Shown piece after piece: positions 25,917 through 34,054 of a stretch of 64,000 nt of DNA. The DNA is from Olivibacter domesticus (GTDB lineage Bacteria > Bacteroidota > Bacteroidia > Sphingobacteriales > Sphingobacteriaceae), in NCBI RefSeq assembly GCF_900109575.1, contig NZ_FOAF01000008.1, positions 178,714 through 242,713 of the forward strand. Direction: 5' to 3'. Made by a program: the position numbers and the translations under genes. Below the pieces are notes generated by a model. It made no database searches and was not told where the DNA came from. It worked only from the letters and a program-made list of their open reading frames with translations. Position 1 is the first letter of the stretch. Each line of letters begins with the position of its first letter.

Positions 25917-27197
25917 TTATTCAATTAATCGATTACCTTCAACCGATCGGATCAACATTTGACAAGTATAGTTGTCCTGAAGTTGCATAATTACCTCTTT
26001 GTTAAGAAGCACACGTTCTATGGTTTGTTGATTATGGTATCTTATAGTAACCAGCTCCAAATCCCGCTGAAATTCTACATCATATTGTTTTTTTAATTCC
26101 TTTATTAGAGAGACGATGTTTTGCTCATCATAATCAACACTTACAGAAAAACTGACAGCGCTATTGTGCATCATATTGATCTTTAAACGATGTTTTGCAA
26201 AAACATTAAAAATATGACTGAAATTATCTTCAACGATAAAAGAAAAGTCTTTCGGTAAAATTGAAATAAGTACCTGATTTACCTTAAAGATAAAAGATGA
26301 TACAGGGAGTGTATTATTCGTTGTTCGAATAATAGTGCCATTATTGTTAAGATCTACAAATGATCTGACAGCCAATGCAATTCCCTTATTTTGTAAGGGC
26401 TTTATTGTTTTCGGATGAATGACGGTGGCTCCGTAATACGTTAATTCGATAGCATCTAAATAAGATAATTCAGGAATCAATTCTGTGGCATCGAACCACT
26501 TAGGGTCGGCATTTAAAACACCCGGTACATCTTTCCAGATGGTAACAATTTCAGCATCCAAGCAAGAGGCAAAAATGGCGGCGCTGTAATCCGATCCTTC
26601 TCGACCCAAAGTGGTGGTGAAATTTTCAGAGGTACTGCCAATAAAACCTTGCGTTACCAGGATGTTTTTCTCTAATAATGTAGGAATGGATGAGCGAATA
26701 CTGCGCTCTGTTTTATTCCAATCAACGTTTCCTTCTCTAAAATTGTTATCTGTATGAATATAATTACGAGCATCGACCCATAAACTATCAATATGAACTT
26801 TTTTAAGATAGGCTTCAATAATCCGTGATGAAATAAGCTCTCCTATAGAAACAATCTGGTCATAAAGATAATCGAAGGTATCTTGCGGTTCTTCTTCAAT
26901 TATCCAGTCGATTTCGACAAAGAAGTTGGCTACATCATTAAAAATGGGGTTTGATTTGTCTTCAAATAGTTCTTCGAGAATCTGGTTGTGAAATTGCTTG
27001 GCTTTATCGAAATAGTCTTGAACAGTTGCACCATTGTAATATGCTTTGGTAAGCTCTTCCAACAAGTTGGTTGTTTTTCCCATTGCCGAAACGACAATAA
27101 CAAGCTGTTGATCTTTATAATGTTCTACTATCCGCGCTACATTTCTAACCCCATCAGCGTCTTTTACAGAAGCTCCTCCGAATTTATATACCTGCAT
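25917..27197 (-). CDS. lysC: Aspartate kinase (monofunctional)
   Basis: 426 residues. N-terminal KFGGASV (residues 5-11; KFGGTSV in most homologues) and VTQGFIGSTSENFTTTLGREGSDYSAAIFA form the kinase active site. WKDVPGVLNADPKW binds nucleotide. Residues about 300-426 are tandem ACT domains for feedback control. It makes aspartyl phosphate for lysine/diaminopimelate, threonine and methionine synthesis. It is not fused to homoserine dehydrogenase, so it is probably the lysine/DAP-branch isozyme. It follows a lipoprotein gene by 14 bases in the same operon. Confidence 0.93.
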   Translation of the reverse strand: MQVYKFGGASVKDADGVRNVARIVEHYKDQQLVIVVSAMGKTTNLLEELTKAYYNGATVQDYFDKAKQFHNQILEELFEDKSNPIFNDVANFFVEIDWIIEEEPQDTFDYLYDQIVSIGELISSRIIEAYLKKVHIDSLWVDARNYIHTDNNFREGNVDWNKTERSIRSSIPTLLEKNILVTQGFIGSTSENFTTTLGREGSDYSAAIFASCLDAEIVTIWKDVPGVLNADPKWFDATELIPELSYLDAIELTYYGATVIHPKTIKPLQNKGIALAVRSFVDLNNNGTIIRTTNNTLPVSSFIFKVNQVLISILPKDFSFIVEDNFSHIFNVFAKHRLKINMMHNSAVSFSVSVDYDEQNIVSLIKELKKQYDVEFQRDLELVTIRYHNQQTIERVLLNKEVIMQLQDNYTCQMLIRSVEGNRLIE

Positions 27198-27211
27198 TTA
27201 ATATGTGTATT

Positions 27212-28003
27212 TTATTTTAATTGCGATTGAATAAGTTTTCCTTGGTCTGTCATAAGTGAATCAATCAACTGATAAGGAATTAGTAATTCAGTTGAACCAG
27301 CCGCATAAGGCTTTATTTCATAGATATTGTATAAGAATAACAAACCTTTTGAAGTAAGTGTGAAATTTGTGTTAAGGTGAAAAAGATTGTCCTCAAAAAA
27401 ATAAGAATCACTGAGCGATTGATTGCTAGTGAGACCTTCTTGTTTCCTGAAAATTTCTTCTCCTACTTTTGTAAGTTGCGCATATTTGGCTTGTGGGATA
27501 ATGTCATTGAGACTTAATGTGTCATTTTTTGACAGGTTATAGTTAAGGTACAAAATTGAATAATTGCCGTGAGCACCTCCCGTATAGTTGTTTAAATCTA
27601 TAGATAAAGCTAAATAATTTTTTGTGTTTTGAATAACTTTGGCATTTAGTTCACTATACCATGCGCGGGGATATTCATCCATTTTGATAAAGTCATCAAA
27701 GTTAGCAATAAAAGCTTTTCCTTCCTCTTCGATGGAATTATATTGGGTATCCGGATTGATGTTGGTAATAAACTGTTTTGAAACTAATTCATTAATTTCC
27801 TTTTTGTCAAAGGATGGGTAAATAGCTTTATAGTACGAAGTATCTTTTTTTCCATCATTGTCTACCACATTACTACTCGCAAGCATGTAAGTCTTATAGA
27901 CATAGTTAAGTGTATCGACAGCAACAGCTTTTTTCTTATCTCCGCTTTGATTGCAAGCAGAGAGAATTGCTACAGAAAAGATAGTTATATAAAATGCTTT
28001 CAT
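27212..28003 (-). CDS. DUF3298/DUF4163 lipoprotein
   Basis: 263 residues. The signal peptide ends in a lipobox, ILSAC with Cys17, so it is lipid-anchored. The centre (AWYSELNAKVIQNTKNYLALSIDLNNYTGGAHGN) carries the GGAHG motif of the DUF4163/DUF3298 pair, followed by LSLNDIIPQAKYAQLTKVGEEIF. This fold is shared with the extracellular part of RsiV (a lysozyme-sensing anti-sigma factor) and PdaC. In Bacteroidota it appears as a free lipoprotein whose role is unknown. It is the first gene of the operon with lysC. Confidence 0.82.
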   Translation of the reverse strand: MKAFYITIFSVAILSACNQSGDKKKAVAVDTLNYVYKTYMLASSNVVDNDGKKDTSYYKAIYPSFDKKEINELVSKQFITNINPDTQYNSIEEEGKAFIANFDDFIKMDEYPRAWYSELNAKVIQNTKNYLALSIDLNNYTGGAHGNYSILYLNYNLSKNDTLSLNDIIPQAKYAQLTKVGEEIFRKQEGLTSNQSLSDSYFFEDNLFHLNTNFTLTSKGLLFLYNIYEIKPYAAGSTELLIPYQLIDSLMTDQGKLIQSQLK

Positions 28004-28096
28004 ACTAATGAATTAAAAATCTTAAAAAAGTCAAGAGCTAGAACAGAATCTATGCCGCTCGGAATATGATTTTAAGTCTTATAACAATATCAATAA

Positions 28097-28537
28097 CTAA
28101 TTGTTTATGCTAACATTAACCCATTCCGGATCAAAACTGGCATTATATTTTTTATAAAAATTTATTGCCGGGCTGTTCCATTCTAATACTTGCCATACCA
28201 TACCACTGTATTTTTTTTCTTTCATTTCGTTTACCACTTTGTCAAATAATAATTTTCCAATACCTCGTCCGCGCATCTCTTCTGTTACGATGAGATCCTC
28301 TAAATAGATGCGGCGACCTTTCCAGGTGGAATAGCGTACATAGTATAAAGCGATTCCTTGAATAACTCCTTCTACTTCAGCAACGTAAGCTTCCCAAACT
28401 GGATTCTTACCAAAGCCAGCGTCCTCCATCTCTTCCAGCGTTACGGTAACTTCTTCTGGCGCTTTTTCGTATAGTGCAAGCTCATGTATTAATTCTAAAA
28501 TCCGCTGACAGTCCTCTTTCTTTGCTTTTCGTATCAT
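28097..28537 (-). CDS. GNAT family N-acetyltransferase
   Basis: 146 residues from the ATG giving MIRKAKKEDCQRIL. A longer frame starting at 28600 would translate the repeat array upstream and is rejected. The GNAT core is clear: motif A IYLEDLIVTEEMRGRGIGKLLF with the acetyl-CoA loop RGRGIG, and motif B MVWQVLEWNSPAINFYKKYNA. It resembles the spermidine/thialysine acetyltransferase (SSAT-like) branch by its ALYEKAPEEV segment near the N-terminus; the substrate is uncertain. Its start codon touches the left end of an octamer repeat array that fills the gap to yggS. Confidence 0.85.
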   Translation of the reverse strand: MIRKAKKEDCQRILELIHELALYEKAPEEVTVTLEEMEDAGFGKNPVWEAYVAEVEGVIQGIALYYVRYSTWKGRRIYLEDLIVTEEMRGRGIGKLLFDKVVNEMKEKKYSGMVWQVLEWNSPAINFYKKYNASFDPEWVNVSINN

Positions 28538-28641
28538 AGTATAGTAAAATAGTTCAATAGTAAAATAGTTAAATGGTTTAGTAGTTAGGTAGTTACACAC
28601 CGTTTTAACTACTCAACAACTTAACAATTCAACAACTTAAC
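28537..28641. repeat. Octamer repeat array, two inverted arms
   Basis: Seven 8-bp units in strict register from 28537 (such as TAAAATAG, TTCAATAG, TTTAGTAG, TTAGGTAG) form a left arm. After a 12-base centre, five units from 28605 (TTAACTAC, TCAACAAC, TTAACAAT, TCAACAAC, TTAAC) form a right arm of reverse-complement type. The array exactly fills the space between the acetyltransferase start and the yggS stop, and overlaps that stop codon. Confidence 0.8.
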
Positions 28642-29302
28642 GTGATCCAAAAATTGTACTTCCCAATCTAATCATCGTGCTTCCTTGCTCAATAGCAATT
28701 TTATAGTCAGACGACATTCCCATTGATACTTCTTTAAAACTTGCGTCTTTCCTAAAAAAACTCAATTTAATGCCGTTAAAAAGCGTTTTTAATTCATAGA
28801 ATTCTTCTTTGATCATCCTTTCATTATCCGTATTGGTGGCAATACCCATTAGTCCGACAATCCGGATATTTTTGAGAAGGCTGTACTCCTCTGATCGTAA
28901 AAGTTCAATAACTTCGTCGTAATCTAGACCAAACTTTGTGTCTTCATCAGCGATATGGACTTGTAGCAAACAATCAATTACTCGATTATTTTTTTGCGCC
29001 TGCTTGTCAATTTCCTGAAGAAGTTTAAGACTGTCTACTGAATGGATCAGCGATATAAAAGGGGTAATATATTTAACTTTATTACTTTGCAAATGACCAA
29101 TCATGTGCCAACGTATGTCTTCTGGTAAAGCTGCTTGTTTCTCCATTAACTCTTGCACTTGATTTTCTCCAAAATCACGCTGGCCGGTAGCATAAGCTTC
29201 TTTTATTTCATCTATCGATTTAGTTTTCGAAACAGCTATTAACTGCACTTTTAAACTGTCTGTTTCTTTCTTAATCTTTACTAAATTTTCGGTAACGCTC
29301 AT
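28637..29302 (-). CDS. YggS family PLP-homeostasis protein
   Basis: 221 residues from the chosen ATG (MSVTENLVKIKKE); an upstream in-frame ATG at 29344 adds 14 atypical residues. The PLP lysine lies in LIAVSKTKSID, and HMIGHLQSNKVKYI, LLQVHIADEDTKFGL, GLMGIAT and the MGMSSDYKIAIEQGSTMIRLGSTIFG C-terminal phosphate-binding block are all family hallmarks (fold III type, single domain). The protein balances pyridoxal phosphate and amino/keto acid pools rather than catalysing a known reaction. It is divergent from the DUF4296/mutS2 operon; its stop codon lies inside an octamer repeat array. Confidence 0.92.
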   Translation of the reverse strand: MSVTENLVKIKKETDSLKVQLIAVSKTKSIDEIKEAYATGQRDFGENQVQELMEKQAALPEDIRWHMIGHLQSNKVKYITPFISLIHSVDSLKLLQEIDKQAQKNNRVIDCLLQVHIADEDTKFGLDYDEVIELLRSEEYSLLKNIRIVGLMGIATNTDNERMIKEEFYELKTLFNGIKLSFFRKDASFKEVSMGMSSDYKIAIEQGSTMIRLGSTIFGSR

Positions 29303-29422
29303 CTTCTTATGATCTAAAAAACTAAAACGCTTGCGGTATTTCACTAAGTTGATATTGAGTTGGTTATAACTTAAATCTACCTAGCACTTAAATACTTTAG
29401 GGCAAGCTCCATAATAAATTTG

Positions 29423-29430
29423 TAATTTTG
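29423..29430 (+). promoter_or_regulatory. -7 box that decides the DUF4296 start
   Basis: TAATTTTG matches TAnnTTTG and overlaps an upstream TTG in the same frame, so that TTG cannot be the start. Transcription would begin about 10 bases before the ATG at 29446, giving a very short leader. Confidence 0.5.
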
Positions 29431-29445
29431 TGCGAATTTAAAGAA

Positions 29446-30096
29446 ATGAGTCGGTTATTAATAGGATTTCTCGTTTTGATTTTATTAGCTACTTGTAATA
29501 CAGACAAGAAGCCTCCAGGTATTATAGACCGTAAGCGTATGGTGCCTTTATTGTCTGACTTTCATTTGGCAGAAGGGTATTTGTCTTCCCTTCCCCAAGA
29601 TTCATCTCGTTTAATGGCTAATAATTATTATGCGTCAGTTTTTTCCAAGTATGGCACGGATTCTATCGGCTTTAATAAAAGTTTAGTTTATTATTCTAAA
29701 GATCCTACTGTTCTAAATCAGATTTATACAGAAGTGCAGCAAAGACTGCAACAAATGCAAAAAGAGGAACAGGCCCTTGTAGATGCTAAGATGCGGAAGA
29801 TATATGTGGTAGATTCTATTAGAGGCGCTTTTGTTAGGGATAGTTTAAATACTATCAAAATGGATTCTATTAACTATAAGCTTACCGAAAATTTGATGTA
29901 TTGGAAGCATAAAGATTCCGTCAAACTTAAACCTGCATCTTGGTCTTTAAAGGTACATGAAGCATTAGTAGGAAGGGTCTTTAAGGTAAATGGAAACATT
30001 GATCAATTAAAAAGATCACTCTTTCCAGCGGATTCTCTCAAAAACGTAAAAAAAGTAGATTCATTAAGAAAAAATGAAGTAAAGCTAAAAAAATGA
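29446..30096 (+). CDS. DUF4296 lipoprotein
   Basis: 216 residues from the ATG giving MSRLLIGFL. The lipobox is LLATC, then the DUF4296 motif IIDRKRMVPLLSDFHLAEGYLSSL. The C-terminal half is a long charged, helical region (QQRLQQMQKEEQALVDAKMRK) that could form a coiled coil. DUF4296 is a Bacteroidota-specific lipoprotein family of unknown function. Its stop overlaps the mutS2 start by 4 bases (ATGA), so translation is coupled. The short leader from the -7 box at 29423 supports this start. Confidence 0.85.
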   Translation: MSRLLIGFLVLILLATCNTDKKPPGIIDRKRMVPLLSDFHLAEGYLSSLPQDSSRLMANNYYASVFSKYGTDSIGFNKSLVYYSKDPTVLNQIYTEVQQRLQQMQKEEQALVDAKMRKIYVVDSIRGAFVRDSLNTIKMDSINYKLTENLMYWKHKDSVKLKPASWSLKVHEALVGRVFKVNGNIDQLKRSLFPADSLKNVKKVDSLRKNEVKLKK

Positions 30097-32459
30097 TTTA
30101 TCCGGAAAATGCTGTTGATAAGTTGGGTTTTACCGAAATCAAAGCACTTATAAAAACATATTGTTTGAGCGAAATGGGATCACAGATGGTGGATAAAATT
30201 CAACCATTGCACCAATTTGATCAAATAAATAAATTTATGCGGCAGACGTATGAGTTTAAAGAAATATTAGTAAATGATTCTCCACTACCTATTGAGCACC
30301 TATACCCGATTCGCCGATTCGCCGAAAAAGCCCGCGTAGAAGGTGCATTTTTAACAGAAGAGGAATTTTTTCATGTCTCGCTGTCATTAAAGACGGTATT
30401 TGCCGTTATTCGCTATTTCAATGAACGAGATGGGCAGTATCCAAATTTGGAAGCATTGTTTGAACATTTGCCCATTGAAAAATCTATTATACGTGACATT
30501 GAGCAGGTGCTCGATATTAAAGGAAAAATAAAACCCAATGCTTCTGCTTTGCTGGCAGATATCACAGCAAATATTTCGAAAGCAGAACAAGAAGCACGTA
30601 AGCGCATTGATCAGGTTTTTAAAAATGCGCAAGGTAGTGGATGGACAGCCGACGGGAATCTTACTGTTCGTGATGGGCGTTTGTGTATCCCGCTATTGGC
30701 GGAAAATAAAAGAAAAGTTAAGGGGTTTATACACGATGAATCGGCAACAGGACAGACGGTGTTTCTGGAACCGGAGGAAGTTTTTCACCTTAACAATAAA
30801 GTACGCGACCTGGAGTTTGACAAAAGAAGGGAGATTATTAGAATTTTAGTTGAGCTTACCGACCGCTTAAGACCCAATATTCCTCTACTATTAGCCTATC
30901 ATGGTTTACTGAGTAAATTGGATTTTGTTAGAGCAAAAGCGTTATTTGCGATTGAATTAGAAGCTGATATGCCTCAATTATCCAATGATCCTTCGCTAGA
31001 ATTGATCAACGCTAAGCATCCATTACTGCTGCTTAACTTCAAAAAAGAGAAGCAAACAGTGGTTCCACTTAATGTTAAAATTGACGATCAGCAACGAGTA
31101 ATTGTTGTCTCCGGCCCAAATGCAGGCGGGAAATCAGTGTGTATGAAAACGATCGGTTTATTACAGTTGATGGCACAATCTGGTTTACTCATCCCAGCGG
31201 ACGAATCTTCAAAAGTAGGCGTTTTTAAACAATTTTTTGCAGATATCGGAGATGATCAATCAATAGAAAGCGATTTAAGTACCTATAGCGCTCATTTGTC
31301 GAAAATGAAGCATTTCACCGAAAACGCAAGTGGGAAAACACTTGTTTTAATAGACGAGTTTGGAACGGGTACAGATCCACAGTTTGGAGGACCAATTGCA
31401 GAAGCAGTACTTGAAGTGCTGAACAGAAAAAAAATAAGAGGAGTAATTACTACCCATTACTCAAATTTAAAAAGCTTTGCGAATGCTGCTGAAGGATTAG
31501 AGAATGCTTCTATGCTATTTGATAATACTGCCATGAAACCATTGTACATCTTGGAGACTGGCAAACCGGGTAGCTCCTACGCCTTTGAAATCGCTCAGAA
31601 AATCGGTTTACCACAAGAGGTATTAAACGCTGCTAAGCAAAAGATTGGTGCGCAACAAAAAAGGGTGGACACCTTGTTGGTCGATCTGGAACGTGAAAAG
31701 AAAAGTCTATCTGATACAAAACGTTTATTAGACAGGCGTACGCTTGACATTGATAAATTGCAGCATGATAATCAAGAGTTGCAGCGGTATCTAGAGGAAA
31801 ACAAGAAAGGCATTTTAAAACAAGCTAAATTAGAGGCACAAGAGATAATAAAGAATGCCAATAAGCTAATAGAGAACACGATTGCAGAGATAAAACACAC
31901 AAAGGCTGATAAGGATAGAACGAAGGACTTAAGAAAGAACCTTCAGCATGCACTAGAAAACAATACAGTTGTTGAACAAAGGGCTAAGGGAATTAAGCAA
32001 ACTAACCAAGAAATCGCTATAGGCGATTGGGTTAAAATTATAGATTCTGGAAATGTTGCTCAAGTGATTGAAATAGCAAAAGACAATGTCATATTAGCTT
32101 TGGGAGATCTTCGTTCTGTTGTCAAACGTAAACGAGTAGAGAAGATGGCAAATAAGGAAGTGCCAAAAGAAATAAGAAAAGCGCACAGTGCTACACTCAC
32201 GGAAGAATTGACAGGCTTTTATCCCGAAATAGATGTACGTGGAATGCGTACTGAAAATGCATTGCAGGCAATTGAAAAATACCTAGACAGGGCAGTTATG
32301 ATGGGGTTTCCAAGTCTTAAGATTATACATGGTAAAGGAGATGGAATTCTTAGGAAGATGATACGTGACTACCTGCGAAAATATACACAAGTTAATAGAA
32401 TGGAAGATGAGCATCCGGATCGGGGTGGAGATGGAATAACGAACGTCCATTTTAATTGA
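30093..32459 (+). CDS. mutS2: Endonuclease MutS2
   Basis: 788 residues. The MutS core and clamp lie N-terminally; Walker A is VSGPNAGGKS (about residues 339-348), followed by the DDQSIESDLSTYSAH signature and LVLIDEFGTGTDP Walker B. A long coiled-coil region (about 520-620) precedes the C-terminal Smr nuclease domain, IDVRGMRTENALQAIEKYL to IIHGKGDGILRKMI. It lacks the MutS mismatch-recognition domain. MutS2 acts on recombination intermediates and, in some bacteria, on collided ribosomes. It overlaps the upstream DUF4296 gene by 4 bases. Confidence 0.95.
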   Translation: MIYPENAVDKLGFTEIKALIKTYCLSEMGSQMVDKIQPLHQFDQINKFMRQTYEFKEILVNDSPLPIEHLYPIRRFAEKARVEGAFLTEEEFFHVSLSLKTVFAVIRYFNERDGQYPNLEALFEHLPIEKSIIRDIEQVLDIKGKIKPNASALLADITANISKAEQEARKRIDQVFKNAQGSGWTADGNLTVRDGRLCIPLLAENKRKVKGFIHDESATGQTVFLEPEEVFHLNNKVRDLEFDKRREIIRILVELTDRLRPNIPLLLAYHGLLSKLDFVRAKALFAIELEADMPQLSNDPSLELINAKHPLLLLNFKKEKQTVVPLNVKIDDQQRVIVVSGPNAGGKSVCMKTIGLLQLMAQSGLLIPADESSKVGVFKQFFADIGDDQSIESDLSTYSAHLSKMKHFTENASGKTLVLIDEFGTGTDPQFGGPIAEAVLEVLNRKKIRGVITTHYSNLKSFANAAEGLENASMLFDNTAMKPLYILETGKPGSSYAFEIAQKIGLPQEVLNAAKQKIGAQQKRVDTLLVDLEREKKSLSDTKRLLDRRTLDIDKLQHDNQELQRYLEENKKGILKQAKLEAQEIIKNANKLIENTIAEIKHTKADKDRTKDLRKNLQHALENNTVVEQRAKGIKQTNQEIAIGDWVKIIDSGNVAQVIEIAKDNVILALGDLRSVVKRKRVEKMANKEVPKEIRKAHSATLTEELTGFYPEIDVRGMRTENALQAIEKYLDRAVMMGFPSLKIIHGKGDGILRKMIRDYLRKYTQVNRMEDEHPDRGGDGITNVHFN

Positions 32460-32530
32460 TTGGAAGCTTAAATAATTTTAATAAGAATCTTCTAAGGTTA
32501 ATCTATCTCACGGAGTTTCCATGGCTAAAA

Positions 32531-32692
32531 TTACCTGTCCGGACATTTTCTACAACGCTTTCCCTTTTTGTATTTTTTGCAACATTTCTTAAAGTCACAG
32601 CAAAAAAGGTAAGGGTTCAGACCCTTGTTGTTTTCTGGGTCTAGCGGATTATCTTCCTTTACACACGATTCAAAAATACTTAATGTCTTCAT
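32531..32692 (-). CDS. Small cysteine-rich protein
   Basis: 53 residues from the ATG giving MKTLSIFESC; an ATG two codons upstream (32698) is equally possible. There are seven Cys, four of them as two CC pairs: C10, then CCDFKKCC (residues 31-38), then RCRKC (47-50) in a Lys/Arg-rich tail. The spacing suggests a zinc or other metal site. A -7 box 18 bases upstream on the same strand supports expression. Similar short C-terminal KYKKGKRCKKCP-type sequences occur in Bacteroidota proteins, but I know of no function. It lies antisense to nothing, in the gap between mutS2 and scoA. Confidence 0.65.
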   Translation of the reverse strand: MKTLSIFESCVKEDNPLDPENNKGLNPYLFCCDFKKCCKKYKKGKRCRKCPDR

Positions 32693-32709
32693 CACCATTC
32701 TGTTCCGTG

Positions 32710-32740
32710 CAAAAATAGTGTTTATTTAAATTAATTCTAA
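32710..32740 (-). promoter_or_regulatory. Promoter of the small Cys-rich protein
   Basis: On the minus strand TTAG (32740-32737), 19 bases, then TATTTTTG (32717-32710). The -7 matches TAnnTTTG exactly and the -33 has one mismatch to TTTG. The leader would be about 12 bases. Confidence 0.5.
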
Positions 32741-32849
32741 ATTTTTTGAAATAATAAAATTGCTCCTTCTAAAATTTTGCCTTTCTTTTCCATTATAGAA
32801 TAATAAATTGTAAATTGACCACGTAACAGCCTATTTTTAAACTATCCGT

Positions 32850-33545
32850 ATGATAAACAAAGTAGTTAAAGATGCTAACGAAGCGATACGTGGAATTTGC
32901 GACGGGATGACCTTGATGCTGGGAGGCTTTGGCTTATGTGGAATTCCAGAAAAATGCATTGAAGCAATTGTAAAAAAGGAAATAAGAAATTTGACATGTA
33001 TTTCGAATAATGCCGGAGTAGATGATTTCGGAATTGGCCTTATGTTGCAAAAGAAATTGGTAAAGAAAATGATCGCTTCTTATGTGGGCGAAAATGCCGA
33101 ATTTGAAAGACAACTCTTATCAGGGGAATTGGAGGTGGAACTTATTCCCCAGGGAACCTTGGCTACCCGTTGTTTGGCTGCCGGGTATGGTATGCCAGCG
33201 ATTTTTACGCCTGCAGGAGTCGGTACAGAGGTAGCCGTTGGAAAGGAGATGAGGAATTTTAATGGTAAAGACTATCTTATGGAATTAGCTTTTGATGCTG
33301 ATTTTGCGCTTGTGAAAGCTTGGAAAGGCGACACAACGGGAAATTTAATATTTCGTTCTACTGCTAGGAATTTCAATCCGATTATGGCAATGGCAGGTAA
33401 AATTACGATAGCCGAGGTAGAAGAATTAGTGCCTATTGGTCAACTTGATCCCGACCAGATCCATACTCCAGGTATTTATGTTCATCGTATTTTTCAAGGC
33501 GAAGCCTATGAAAAGAGGATTGAAAAGAGGACTGTACGGAATTAG
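32850..33545 (+). CDS. scoA: 3-oxoacid CoA-transferase subunit A
   Basis: 231 residues. VVKDANEAIRGICDGMTLMLGGFGLCGIPEKCIEAI is the coenzyme A transferase signature 1 (GGFGLCGIPE). TCISNNAGVDDFGIG and TPAGVGTEVAVGKEMRNFNGKDYLMELAF follow the family. With subunit B it moves CoA from succinyl-CoA to acetoacetate, allowing ketone body or fatty acid derived acetoacetate to enter central metabolism. Subunit B is not directly adjacent: a four-helix-bundle gene and repeat arms lie between, which is unusual for this pair. Confidence 0.94.
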   Translation: MINKVVKDANEAIRGICDGMTLMLGGFGLCGIPEKCIEAIVKKEIRNLTCISNNAGVDDFGIGLMLQKKLVKKMIASYVGENAEFERQLLSGELEVELIPQGTLATRCLAAGYGMPAIFTPAGVGTEVAVGKEMRNFNGKDYLMELAFDADFALVKAWKGDTTGNLIFRSTARNFNPIMAMAGKITIAEVEELVPIGQLDPDQIHTPGIYVHRIFQGEAYEKRIEKRTVRN

Positions 33546-33585
33546 TATAATGGAATAATAGTTAATTCGTAGAATAGTTTATTGG
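33543..33585. repeat. Octamer repeat array, left arm before the four-helix-bundle gene
   Basis: Five 8-bp units run in register from the scoA stop codon itself: TAGTATAA, TGGAATAA, TAGTTAAT, TCGTAGAA, TAGTTTAT. The sense is the same as the left arms elsewhere. The matching right arm lies after the four-helix-bundle gene at 34001-34054. Confidence 0.7.
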
Positions 33586-33631
33586 AAAACACATAATTTC
33601 AGGTTAAAAAACAGGCGAAATAGTATAAGTG

Positions 33632-33997
33632 ATGAGTACCTTTGAAGATTTAGAAGTTTGGAAAAATTGTAGGGATCTCAGGAATAACTTGAGTAATATC
33701 ACAAAACAGTTTCCTGTCGAAGAGAAATATCGATTAACTGACCAATTGAAAAGAGCGAGTCGATCGGCCACAGCGAATATTGCCGAAGGATACGGGCGGT
33801 TTCATTATCAAGAAAATATACAATTCTGTAGGCAATCGAGAGGCTCTCTTTACGAAGTACTTGATCATTTAATTTGTGCTTTGGATGAAGAATATATAAA
33901 CAACGAGGCTTTTCAGAAAAGTAAAGCTAGTTTAGAAAAATGTATAGCACTTTTGAATGGATATATACTTTATCTTAAAAAACGAAAAGAATTGTAA
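33632..33997 (+). CDS. Four-helix-bundle protein (S23/IVP family)
   Basis: 121 residues (ATG at 33632; GTG at 33629 is one codon earlier). The family signature is full: FEDLEVWKNCRDLRNNLSNIT, YRLTDQLKRASRSATANIAEGYGR and FCRQSRGSLYEVLDHL. The family (PF05635-type) was first seen inside intervening sequences of 23S rRNA genes and also includes the Avd accessory protein of diversity-generating retroelements, which binds nucleic acid. Here it lies between scoA and scoB on the same strand, bracketed by inverted arms of the octamer repeat. It looks like an insertion into an otherwise two-gene operon. Function unknown. Confidence 0.88.
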   Translation: MSTFEDLEVWKNCRDLRNNLSNITKQFPVEEKYRLTDQLKRASRSATANIAEGYGRFHYQENIQFCRQSRGSLYEVLDHLICALDEEYINNEAFQKSKASLEKCIALLNGYILYLKKRKEL

Positions 33998-34000
33998 TAA

Positions 34001-34054
34001 TGGTTCATTAACCAGTTAACAATTTAACTATTTAACAATTCAACCACTTACAAC
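34001..34054. repeat. Octamer repeat array, right arm after the four-helix-bundle gene
   Basis: Units of 8 bp from 34001: TGGTTCAT, TAACCAGT, TAACAATT, TAACTATT, TAACAATT, CAACCACT, then TACAAC ending at the scoB ATG. It is the reverse-complement type of the arm at 33543-33585, so the pair is inverted around the gene. Confidence 0.75.

Noticed and set aside
28537..28641. CRISPR array
   Set aside because: The units are 8 bp, degenerate, contiguous and without spacers, and there are no cas genes.
32456..32644. 62-codon frame after mutS2
   Set aside because: It overlaps the mutS2 stop and lies antisense to the better supported small Cys-rich gene. The translation has no domain or conserved look.
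33632..33997. Diversity-generating retroelement accessory gene (Avd)
   Set aside because: The fold is right, but there is no reverse transcriptase and no template/variable repeat nearby.
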